NCBI RefSeq assembly: GCF_000513195.1
Contig: NZ_CBVI010000069.1
Coordinates: forward strand, 1 to 54,422
Origin: Bacteroides timonensis
GTDB taxonomy: Bacteria > Bacteroidota > Bacteroidia > Bacteroidales > Bacteroidaceae
Direction: 5' to 3'
Length of the DNA: 54,422 nucleotides
Below, piece by piece: positions 48,280-54,422 of the stretch; positions within the stretch are counted from its first letter, which is position 1; every line of letters starts with the position of its first letter. The translations under genes were made by a program, and so were the position numbers. The notes beneath the pieces are model-generated. The model saw only the letters and a program-made list of their open reading frames with translations. It searched no databases and was not told the DNA's origin.

Positions 48280-49992
48280 TTACACTTCCCAACATTTCCA
48301 ACCTTTATTGGCACATATATAAACGATGTATGAACGCACGTGGAAGTTGGGGAACTTCCGCCTTGTGTCCTCGGCATATTGGTGCACCTGCTCTATCTGC
48401 TGGGGCAAGGGAGCATCTGCGGCGAGCATTTTCTTGGCCTCGCTACCTTTGTAATATTTGAATTCCACTACACGGTCATCGGTGTAATAATCAGTGCCGG
48501 GTATGCCGGTCATTTCGAAGTCGGAGCGGCCGGCGGAGTTGTTTTGCTCGATGGCGAAGGTGTAGCACATACTCAGATAGCGAGAGACGAGTTCGTAGAA
48601 GGAGCAGCGGATGAAGTTTTCGTTTATCTTGTCGAACACCTGTGCGGGGAACTGTCCGAGATATTGTTCGAAATAGTTCTGCACAAGAGGTTCCAGTACA
48701 CGGTCTTCAACAAAGCGCTCGTAAGTAGGCACGTATCGGTTGGCACTGCCGTCTATACGATTTATTACATTGTAGTAGTCCATATAGATGCTGCGCATGG
48801 TCAGGTTGGGCAGGGACATGCGGAAGTTAGTCTGTAGCGTCGTCATACCCAGATAGAAGAGGCTGACAGGGTAGAAATTCTTATCGAAGAATTTCTGCTT
48901 GTTGAACTTGCTGGAGAGGTCGGCCACGTTGTACGCCAATCCGTTGTCCATTAACAAGGCATCCAGCATTCCCTTTGAGTTCTCCAGCGAGAGGGTGAGC
49001 CGACGCAACCAACCCACATCGGTACGCAGGTTCTCGTCTACCAGTTCTTCGGGGACTTCACCCTTGTTGACAGCGAATTTCTTCAAGAAATAGGTCAGTA
49101 TTGTTGCATTGAACAGCTTTTCTCCTCGGGGGCTGAAACGGTAACCGTCGTAGTTATTCACTATGAGCTGCCAGATTTCATCATAACGTTCCTGACTTCC
49201 GGTATACTTATCGAGCACGTAGCGCAGGTACACGTCCGTTTCAGCATAAGTGAAGCCCAGCATGTTGATGAAGTCGTTTTCCAGCGTCAGTATTTCGGCT
49301 ATATTATATCCGCTGGTCAGGTCGTCCATCGTCACGGGCAGCACTCCGGTGCAGAAGCAAGTGCGGATGCTGCCTTCGCCTATGCCTGCTTTGATTACTT
49401 TGAAGAAGGTACGCAGGAAGCTGTCTTTGGTGGTGACTTGTTCGTAAAGCGGGTCATTGTAGGAGGTGAGTAGCTGGTTGGTGAAGTTGTCATATTCGTC
49501 AATCAGTATATAGACCTTGGGCAGATTGTGCTCGCGGGCATAAGCCAAGGCTTCTTCCAGCATTTTGGAAGCGTTGCCGCGGTTGTTGAATTGAAAATCT
49601 CCGAAGATATCCCGGTTGTGTGTCACCATAATTTCTACGGGGCTACAGTTCAAGTCATTGAAGTTCCGTTCCAGTCCTTCCATATCATCCGCCATCACCA
49701 TTTTGGAGAAGTCGTAGCGGACCACCATGTATTGGTTTCGTTCCTTGGTGGGGTGTTCGCCTATCCAGGTACCTCCAAAGAGAGTATCAAAGCGATAGGC
49801 TTGCGTGCGGTCGTAGTAATGTGCCAGGGTAGATACCAACAGACTCTTGCCGAATCGGCGGGGGCGCAGGAACACAGGGGCGTTATAATCTTCCAGATGG
49901 GAGATAAACTCGGTCTTATCTACATAATAAAAGCCACGTTCGCGCAAATCGGCGAAGTCGGCCACTGCATAAGGAATTGTTATTCTTGCCAT
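48280..49992 (-). CDS. AAA-ATPase-like protein with PD-(D/E)XK nuclease domain
   Basis: This 570-residue protein has an N-terminal AAA-ATPase-like domain (PF09820 type): YYVDKTEFI, Walker A-like RPRRFGKSLLVSTL (about 38-51), Walker B VYILIDEYDN (about 158-167), and DDLTSGYNIAEILTL. The C-terminal PDDEXK_9-type domain has DYYTDDRVVEFKYYK near residue 520, with the D...ExK nuclease core. This is a multi-copy family in Bacteroides with unknown function; mobile origin or defence has been suggested. The ATG at 49992 follows a consensus promoter. A broken paralogue lies just downstream on the opposite strand. Confidence 0.9.
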   Translation of the reverse strand: MARITIPYAVADFADLRERGFYYVDKTEFISHLEDYNAPVFLRPRRFGKSLLVSTLAHYYDRTQAYRFDTLFGGTWIGEHPTKERNQYMVVRYDFSKMVMADDMEGLERNFNDLNCSPVEIMVTHNRDIFGDFQFNNRGNASKMLEEALAYAREHNLPKVYILIDEYDNFTNQLLTSYNDPLYEQVTTKDSFLRTFFKVIKAGIGEGSIRTCFCTGVLPVTMDDLTSGYNIAEILTLENDFINMLGFTYAETDVYLRYVLDKYTGSQERYDEIWQLIVNNYDGYRFSPRGEKLFNATILTYFLKKFAVNKGEVPEELVDENLRTDVGWLRRLTLSLENSKGMLDALLMDNGLAYNVADLSSKFNKQKFFDKNFYPVSLFYLGMTTLQTNFRMSLPNLTMRSIYMDYYNVINRIDGSANRYVPTYERFVEDRVLEPLVQNYFEQYLGQFPAQVFDKINENFIRCSFYELVSRYLSMCYTFAIEQNNSAGRSDFEMTGIPGTDYYTDDRVVEFKYYKGSEAKKMLAADAPLPQQIEQVHQYAEDTRRKFPNFHVRSYIVYICANKGWKCWEV

Positions 49993-50036
49993 ACGATTTT
50001 TTCGGTTAGTATTCGTGACACTTCCGCAAAGGTAGG

Positions 50037-50067
50037 TCTTTTGGGGCAGAAAGCAAACGATGCGGAG
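50037..50067 (-). promoter_or_regulatory. Consensus promoter of the AAA/PD-(D/E)XK gene
   Basis: On the minus strand: TTTG (50067-50064), 19-bp spacer, TACCTTTG (50044-50037). It shares TTTGC, TCTGCCC, AAAAG and CCTACCTTTGCG with the trhA promoter. Confidence 0.8.
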
Positions 50068-50075
50068 AGAAAAAA

Positions 50076-50108
50076 AGATGGCGAACCTTGCTGAAGGGTT
50101 CGCCATCT
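50076..50108 (-). terminator. Terminator of the DUF5053 gene
   Basis: The perfect 12-bp stem AGATGGCGAACC / GGTTCGCCATCT is followed on the minus strand by TTTTTT. It lies just upstream of the promoter at 50037-50067. Confidence 0.9.
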
Positions 50109-50122
50109 GACTTTTGCCTTTG

Positions 50123-50545
50123 TCAGAGGCTTCGATGTATGACAAGCGAAAGGGCTGAAAGGCGATTGCTGAGGTCGCCAAGAGAATCAGCCAATATTTT
50201 TAGTTCGTCCTGTGTAAAGGAAGTAGGCTTTCCGTTAACCACAGAATTGTTGATGCGCTGATAAAGCCATGATTTTCCTTTACCGAAATAGTTCTCAGCT
50301 ATATAAGATAATGACAATGCCGGTGTCACTTCCTTCATAAGTTCTTTCGCATCAATGTCCGGTCTTCGACGGCGACACATAGCTTTTGTAAGATACTGAC
50401 CAGCTTCTTTCTTTTCTTCAACAGTCACAGTGAGCGACATAGCTTCATTGAGTACCCTGTCACTTTCCGCTTTACCTTCCGGCGTCTTACTCTTAGGTAT
50501 ATTCTCCACAAAGCGGTCAATCAATGCTTTTACTTCAGGCTTCAT
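50123..50545 (-). CDS. DUF5053 domain protein
   Basis: This 140-residue soluble protein contains LSYIAENYFGKGKSWLYQRINNSVVNGKPTSF followed by TQDELKILADSLGDLSNRL, the DUF5053 signature as I recall it. The segment looks like a helix-turn-helix with a basic recognition region, so DNA binding is possible. The N-terminal half is helical and charged (EGKAESDRVLNEAMS). Members are common and uncharacterised in Bacteroides. It is a single gene with its own terminator. Confidence 0.75.
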   Translation of the reverse strand: MKPEVKALIDRFVENIPKSKTPEGKAESDRVLNEAMSLTVTVEEKKEAGQYLTKAMCRRRRPDIDAKELMKEVTPALSLSYIAENYFGKGKSWLYQRINNSVVNGKPTSFTQDELKILADSLGDLSNRLSALSLVIHRSL

Positions 50546-50603
50546 ATATTTGCATTTTTCTAATAATCAATTAAAAACGATGTCTGAATACTGTTTTTTG
50601 AAA

Positions 50604-50633
50604 ACCGAGGCTGCATAAATGCACAGCCTCGGT
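50604..50633 (-). terminator. Terminator after a lost gene
   Basis: The stem ACCGAGGCTG / CAGCCTCGGT (10-nt loop) is followed by TTTT on the minus strand. No intact gene ends just upstream, only the short remnant at 50650-50742. Confidence 0.7.
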
Positions 50634-50649
50634 ATTCTTTCATTTCAAA

Positions 50650-50742
50650 TTACAGTTGGTTGATGAATTCTTTGAATACATCTAAGACGGCTTTCTGAAA
50701 CATCGTTTTATCATCTACCGATGACTCTGTAAATATAATAAC
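50650..50742 (-). pseudogene. Possible 3' remnant of a gene
   Basis: On the minus strand an open stretch reads about 30 codons (ending MFQKAVLDVFKEFINQL) to a TAA 16 bp before the terminator. It has no start codon at a sensible place, apart from an ATG giving 17 residues. It looks like the tail of a deleted gene. The rest of 50745-50937 has no gene, only the hairpin below. Confidence 0.3.
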
Positions 50743-50835
50743 CTTTTAGTTATTATGCAACTTAAAAGCAATAAAAATAATCTTTTGGATAATGTTGATA
50801 TTGTCTTCCGCCTTTGTTTTTGCGAAGCAAAATTT

Positions 50836-50860
50836 CCCCTCATGCCGTACTGGCATGGGG
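50836..50860. repeat. GC-rich hairpin
   Basis: CCCCTCATGCC-gtact-GGCATGGGG forms a stem of about 9-10 bp with a bulge, in the gap between the DUF5053 remnant region and the HTH gene. A second G-rich stretch follows at 50910. The function is unknown. Confidence 0.5.
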
Positions 50861-50937
50861 AGGGGGATTGTACGACTAATTCAAAGCTTAAATGAAAAAG
50901 CCGTGGGGGAGAAGGGACATTAGTGGGTTGATACCCG

Positions 50938-51438
50938 TTATTCCGTTTTCCCGATACTTTGAATCCAGGCGTCCAGTTGATGGTTTTGCGTTAGTCCCAG
51001 CTTCCGTTTCAGCCGGTAGCGGGCGGTGATGACGCTGTTGGGGGTGATGGACAGGATGGAGGCTATTTCCTTATTGGGATATTCCAGCTTTATCATCATG
51101 CAGAGTAGTTCGTCCGAGCCGGTCAACTTCTCGGAACTGTTGCGGGTCAGCAACTCCAGAAAGTCGGGATGATAGAGTTGGATGTAATGGCGCACCATGT
51201 CTACGCTCTTCGGGGTGGAGCTATCGGCTAAAGTAGGGCGGGGACGCACAAGAGCTTCCACCTGATGCTTCACCGGACATGTTTGCGAGTGTTGGCGTAT
51301 TTCTTCCTCGACCTTTGTCAGCCGCATCCGCATGTCCCGGATGTCGGCATACCAGGCAAAGGCATAGCGCATGAGCAAGGTTATGCAAATAATTATGATG
51401 AGGAGGCTTCCTCCGATGATTTCGTTAGATAGATTCAT
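50938..51438 (-). CDS. Membrane-anchored helix-turn-helix protein
   Basis: This 166-residue protein has an N-terminal membrane helix (about 8-28), a coiled-coil-like stretch (IRDMRMRLTKVEEEIRQH) and a C-terminal LuxR-type HTH (about 105-152: LTGSDELLCMMIKLEYPNKEIASILSI, then TPNSVITARYRLKRKLGL). Such membrane-tethered regulators occur in Bacteroidetes, often near fimbrial gene clusters. Here two fimbrillin-like lipoprotein genes lie directly upstream on the same strand. Regulation of these genes from the membrane is a reasonable inference. A strong hairpin separates it from them. Confidence 0.82.
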   Translation of the reverse strand: MNLSNEIIGGSLLIIIICITLLMRYAFAWYADIRDMRMRLTKVEEEIRQHSQTCPVKHQVEALVRPRPTLADSSTPKSVDMVRHYIQLYHPDFLELLTRNSSEKLTGSDELLCMMIKLEYPNKEIASILSITPNSVITARYRLKRKLGLTQNHQLDAWIQSIGKTE

Positions 51439-51571
51439 GATTGTTTTGTCTATTCATATTCCGGCGAAACAGTACATCTGTTTTGCGGTTGCTAAAGTAG
51501 CGTTTATAGACATAACAGGCTGTAGATGGAATATAGACAAAACTCTCTACAATATAGAAAAACGCATAGAC

Positions 51572-51601
51572 CAGCCCTGTACAATGCGTTGTACAGGGCT
51601 G
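51572..51601 (-). terminator. Strong hairpin after the lipoprotein gene
   Basis: The perfect 13-bp stem CAGCCCTGTACAA / TTGTACAGGGCTG has a 4-nt TGCG loop. On the minus strand a TTTTT run follows about 10 nt later. It ends the fimbrillin-like transcript ahead of the HTH gene. Confidence 0.75.
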
Positions 51602-51643
51602 TAAGGGTGGTTGAAGATGGTATTACTGATGAATTCCTCTTGT

Positions 51644-52498
51644 TTAGGGTGCATGCTCTTCGGCTTCCCATGTATCATCTACACTCACGCTGAATGTCTG
51701 GTCGGAGACGGTAGTATAGTGTCCTTTAATATTTGTATTGTAATTTGCCCGGAAGGGAACGTTGGGAACCATCACTCCGCCTTCGTCGTTGCACTGGAAG
51801 GTGACGTTGGCAAGGGAAGCCCCGGCAATGGGGGCAAGGGCAAAGATATCCTCGTCATTCAGTTGCACGGGGGCTTCAGTTGTTCCGGTCTTGGCGGTCG
51901 TAGTCCACGTGACGGTGCAGGGTGCCGGGGTTCCGGCTGTTCCGTTTTGCACGTCGAAAACGGTGTATTGGTCGAATGTTACCGTCATTGTGTTGCCTGC
52001 GGGCATTTCGTTTGTTTCTTTCAGGGTGATTTTGGCTACGGCACGTTTCAGGTGGGCGGTGTAGGAGGTGGTCGATGTGCTTGCCGGGATGGTGGTTTTG
52101 CCGCAATAGGCTTCGGAAGCCTTGCTGTCATCTTTCAGGGTGATGCTTTTCAGGGCATCGTCGAGGGTATAACCGGTGCCGTTGTCTGCCCAGAAGAGGC
52201 AGTAGTAGGACTTCGTGCAGTTGAGAATCATGGCAAACACACCGGTAGTATTATTCGCGCAGTTCGTACTGCCGGTAAATACTTCGGCGGGCGTGCTATA
52301 TGCTTCATCCTCCCATACGGAGATGGCGTAGCGGGTTATGGCCGGAGCCGTTGCACGGGTTGCCGGAGTATGGTCTGTCGCTACACTGACGGTTACTTGT
52401 CTCAGATTGGCGCCGCTGTCTGCGGGCAGGTCGCTGTTGCTGCACGATGCAAGGACTGCTGTGAGTGCTGCGCAAAGGATATGGATATAATTTTTCAT
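51644..52498 (-). CDS. Fimbrillin-like lipoprotein (DUF6562 type)
   Basis: This 284-residue surface lipoprotein has a lipobox LASC at the end of the signal peptide (IHILCAALTAVLAS-C19). After a Thr/Ala-rich linker (PATRATAPAITRYAISVWED) comes the domain with CLFWADNGT, AHLKRAVAKI and NVPFRANYNTNIKGHYT, which I associate with DUF6562 and fimbrillin-type beta-sandwich subunits. The arginine-rich TRAT site may be an Arg-type protease cleavage site, as in type V pili. It lies 36 bp after a larger paralogue with the same domain. Confidence 0.82.
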   Translation of the reverse strand: MKNYIHILCAALTAVLASCSNSDLPADSGANLRQVTVSVATDHTPATRATAPAITRYAISVWEDEAYSTPAEVFTGSTNCANNTTGVFAMILNCTKSYYCLFWADNGTGYTLDDALKSITLKDDSKASEAYCGKTTIPASTSTTSYTAHLKRAVAKITLKETNEMPAGNTMTVTFDQYTVFDVQNGTAGTPAPCTVTWTTTAKTGTTEAPVQLNDEDIFALAPIAGASLANVTFQCNDEGGVMVPNVPFRANYNTNIKGHYTTVSDQTFSVSVDDTWEAEEHAP

Positions 52499-52534
52499 GT
52501 CTTTATAATTTATGATGATTAAACTTTAAATAAA

Positions 52535-54422
52535 CTATTCGTTGTTTGGATAAGGCCTCCAGTTAGTTGCTGCATGGCCGTCAACGGTAATGGTACCGTC
52601 TTGCAGTCGGCAATAGGCAATAACTATATCTGTGGGTGTACCTTCCGTTATGCTGTTGTTCGTCAACGTGATGGGCATCTTGTCTCTCGCCATAGCCTGA
52701 CCTATAATGCCTCCCCTATAGTCTTCTTCATAATCGGAAGATATATTTCCCTTGTTCTGATTGTCGCTTATTGTGATTGTTCCTGTATAACCGTTAAAAG
52801 CATAAAGTTCTCCTATAATACCTCCCATTGTATTAATGGTGTTACGTTCTCCGGGGGTTGATATGATCTCTCCGCTATTCACGTTATTGCTCACTTCTAC
52901 CGTTCCCTGAGAGCTAATACTTCCGGCTATTCCTCCTAAATACGCATTGTTTGGTATGGGGGAATCTATTTTCCCTTTATTCACATTCCCACTTAAAGTA
53001 GATACAGTGGGTTCTCTATTCAAAGTTCCAACAATTCCTCCGATATAGATATCTACACCGTTGTTTCCGATGTTCTTAATGGTTCCCTCATTCGTGCAGT
53101 CTTTGATAAGCGTGCTTTCCACATTTCCGGCAATGCCTCCGGCTGCAAATCCTCCACTGAGCATGAGTGTGCAGGCATTGCGGCAGTTATCTATAGTACT
53201 TCTTGTTGCTTGCCCCACAAGACCTCCAAAACAGCAATGGGCATTTACAGGCCCAAAGCCGCTTACGTAGCCACGGATAGTCATGTTTTTCACTGTTCCG
53301 CCATTATTCAGGTAGTTGATGAAGCCGACGTACCATTCCGTATCGCCATTATTGGCATAGATGCCTCGCACAGTGTGTCCGTTGCCGTCCAGTGTGCCTT
53401 GGAAGCCTTGTTTGTTACGTCCTATCTGCGGCCATAAATGACTTTTCAGGTCAATATCTGTGGTTAGGATGAAGGTATAGCCGCTGAAAGTCTTCTGATT
53501 GGTGGCATCGCTTTGTTGGGCCAGCCACACCAGCTGGGTGGCAGAGGTTATCTTTACTTCTCCTGGCGTTTCGGTATAATCTCCCGGCTGGGTAATGGTC
53601 GTCCCGTCCCAAATGGAAATCAAATCCTTGTCTCCTTCGGACGATTCCCAATCCGGAGTGAGCGTGCATGCCATATCGGCATTGTAAAGGTCACTGAATG
53701 CACCTTTCATATTGGTTTTATAGTTCCTCTGCAAAGGTACGTTTGAGATTGTCTTGGCAGATTCGCTATTCAGTGTAATGCTGAGGTTCTGTGTGCTTGC
53801 CGTTTCCGATGGCGCAATGATATAGCTGGTGGCAATGGTGGTTTCGTTTTCCACCTTATCTATATTAGTGAAAACATGCGTGGTGGTGCTTGCTATTTCA
53901 CCGGTGCCCGCAATTTCACTGGTGCTCCAGTCTCCCACATTCAGTTGGAAAGTAGTAGGAAATACAACAGTCAACGTATTGCCTGCCGCTGTCAAGGGTT
54001 TCGTCTGAATGTAATTCACCTTTGCCACGGCATGATTGAGCCGGATGGTGTAGGCATCTGCACTGGAAACTCCGGCAGTCACCTGCGCCGCTCCACCGTA
54101 TGCCGGATTGGCGGGACAGACGTCGGCTTTTATCTTTATGGCTTTCAGGTCGGCAGCTTCATATTCATCGTTCACTGCGCTATCCGGTGTGCCGTTGTCC
54201 GCCCAAAAGAGGCAGGTGTAGGTGCTGCCGTAGGTTAGCGATACGTTAAATGTTCCGTTATCCTGCTCTATATGCATAAGAGGAGTGCCACTTGCGGCAC
54301 TGCTGCTTGGATAGACTTCCATAATGTAGCGCGTAGGTGTATAAGCGTCACCCGCCGCACGTGTCGTTGCACCGGGCAGTTCCAGCCGGAAGCTCGCCCT
54401 GCCGCTATCATCCGGAGAAGCG
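52535..54422 (-). CDS. Large fimbrillin-like protein with GLUG repeats (5' end cut off)
   Basis: The frame stays open to the window edge, so the start and signal peptide are missing; at least 628 codons are present. An ATG at 54322 is internal, because upstream codons (ATTRAAGDAYTPTRYIMEVY) match the paralogue's TRAT...RYAISVW region. The N-terminal half repeats the DUF6562-like domain (CLFWADNGT, LNHAVAKV, NVPLQRNYKTNMKGAF). The C-terminal half has six GLUG-type repeats with GGLVG, GGIAG, GGIVG, GGIAG, GGIIG and GGIIG, spaced about 30-45 residues apart, predicted to form a beta-helix typical of adhesins. It is probably a tip or accessory adhesin. Confidence 0.85.
   Translation of the reverse strand, partial: ASPDDSGRASFRLELPGATTRAAGDAYTPTRYIMEVYPSSSAASGTPLMHIEQDNGTFNVSLTYGSTYTCLFWADNGTPDSAVNDEYEAADLKAIKIKADVCPANPAYGGAAQVTAGVSSADAYTIRLNHAVAKVNYIQTKPLTAAGNTLTVVFPTTFQLNVGDWSTSEIAGTGEIASTTTHVFTNIDKVENETTIATSYIIAPSETASTQNLSITLNSESAKTISNVPLQRNYKTNMKGAFSDLYNADMACTLTPDWESSEGDKDLISIWDGTTITQPGDYTETPGEVKITSATQLVWLAQQSDATNQKTFSGYTFILTTDIDLKSHLWPQIGRNKQGFQGTLDGNGHTVRGIYANNGDTEWYVGFINYLNNGGTVKNMTIRGYVSGFGPVNAHCCFGGLVGQATRSTIDNCRNACTLMLSGGFAAGGIAGNVESTLIKDCTNEGTIKNIGNNGVDIYIGGIVGTLNREPTVSTLSGNVNKGKIDSPIPNNAYLGGIAGSISSQGTVEVSNNVNSGEIISTPGERNTINTMGGIIGELYAFNGYTGTITISDNQNKGNISSDYEEDYRGGIIGQAMARDKMPITLTNNSITEGTPTDIVIAYCRLQDGTITVDGHAATNWRPYPNNE

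Noticed and set aside
50650..50742. Functional small gene
   Set aside because: There is no plausible start codon with a leader; only a short open tail before a terminator. It is kept as a low-confidence remnant.

Overview
The window is chromosomal DNA from a gut-type Bacteroides species or a close relative in the Bacteroidales. The evidence is promoters of the TTTG-N19/20-TAnnTTTG type in front of many genes, a complete Na+-translocating NADH:quinone reductase operon, DUF5686 and CarboxypepD-regulatory-like outer membrane proteins, fimbrillin-like (DUF6562) lipoproteins, and the AAA-ATPase-like/PD-(D/E)XK family typical of this genus. No rRNA, tRNA, CRISPR array, integrase or transposase was seen. 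The left edge opens just inside a promoter and the right edge cuts through a large surface lipoprotein gene.

Layout. 1-10.3 kb: an orphaned MNT-type nucleotidyltransferase with a truncated HEPN partner, rarA, a DUF5686 outer membrane protein, a glycosyltransferase, UDP-GlcNAc 2-epimerase, a TRIC-type channel and an M16 peptidase. 10.5-20.4 kb: an ECF sigma factor, a carboxyltransferase-like protein with no biotinylation lysine, a hybrid histidine kinase, a membrane glycosyltransferase, a BamA/TamA-type barrel and a secreted C1 aminopeptidase. 20.5-26.5 kb: nqrABCDEF. 26.6-31.8 kb: a DbpA-like helicase, then serC-serA-small membrane protein-DUF1015. 31.9-33.4 kb: an ECF sigma factor with a membrane partner, divergent from a DUF6249-like membrane protein. 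33.4-41.6 kb: small enzymes (2-hydroxyacid dehydrogenase-like, aspartate dehydrogenase, FKBP, FMN reductase, glycerate kinase, YigZ, CDGSH), then a HpaII-like endonuclease and a nitroreductase. 41.6-46.7 kb: an array of phased palindromes, then an outer membrane barrel, a 37-residue membrane peptide, a GntR regulator and an ABC transporter. 46.8-54.4 kb: an unknown gene, hemolysin III, two AAA/PD-(D/E)XK genes (one broken), a DUF5053 gene, a membrane-anchored HTH protein and two fimbrillin-like lipoproteins.

How the genes work together. NqrA-F couples NADH oxidation to sodium export. SerA and SerC give two steps of serine synthesis, with a DUF1015 protein that may belong to the same pathway. 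NadX starts NAD synthesis from aspartate. The epimerase and glycosyltransferases serve surface glycans. The GntR/ABC/outer membrane cluster and the fimbrillin cluster concern the cell envelope.

The most unusual content is non-coding: (1) five GTTTCA-N5-TGAAAC palindromes spaced exactly 22 bp apart; (2) three promoters that share a palindrome centred exactly 29.5 bp upstream of the -7 box; (3) a mirrored pair of ECF-type promoters (TGTAACCT-N14-CGTCTAA) between a sigma factor and its probable target; (4) intergenic hairpins with arms built of 7-8 nt words, several sharing one loop core; (5) consensus promoters placed 4-5 nt before start codons, implying leaderless mRNAs.
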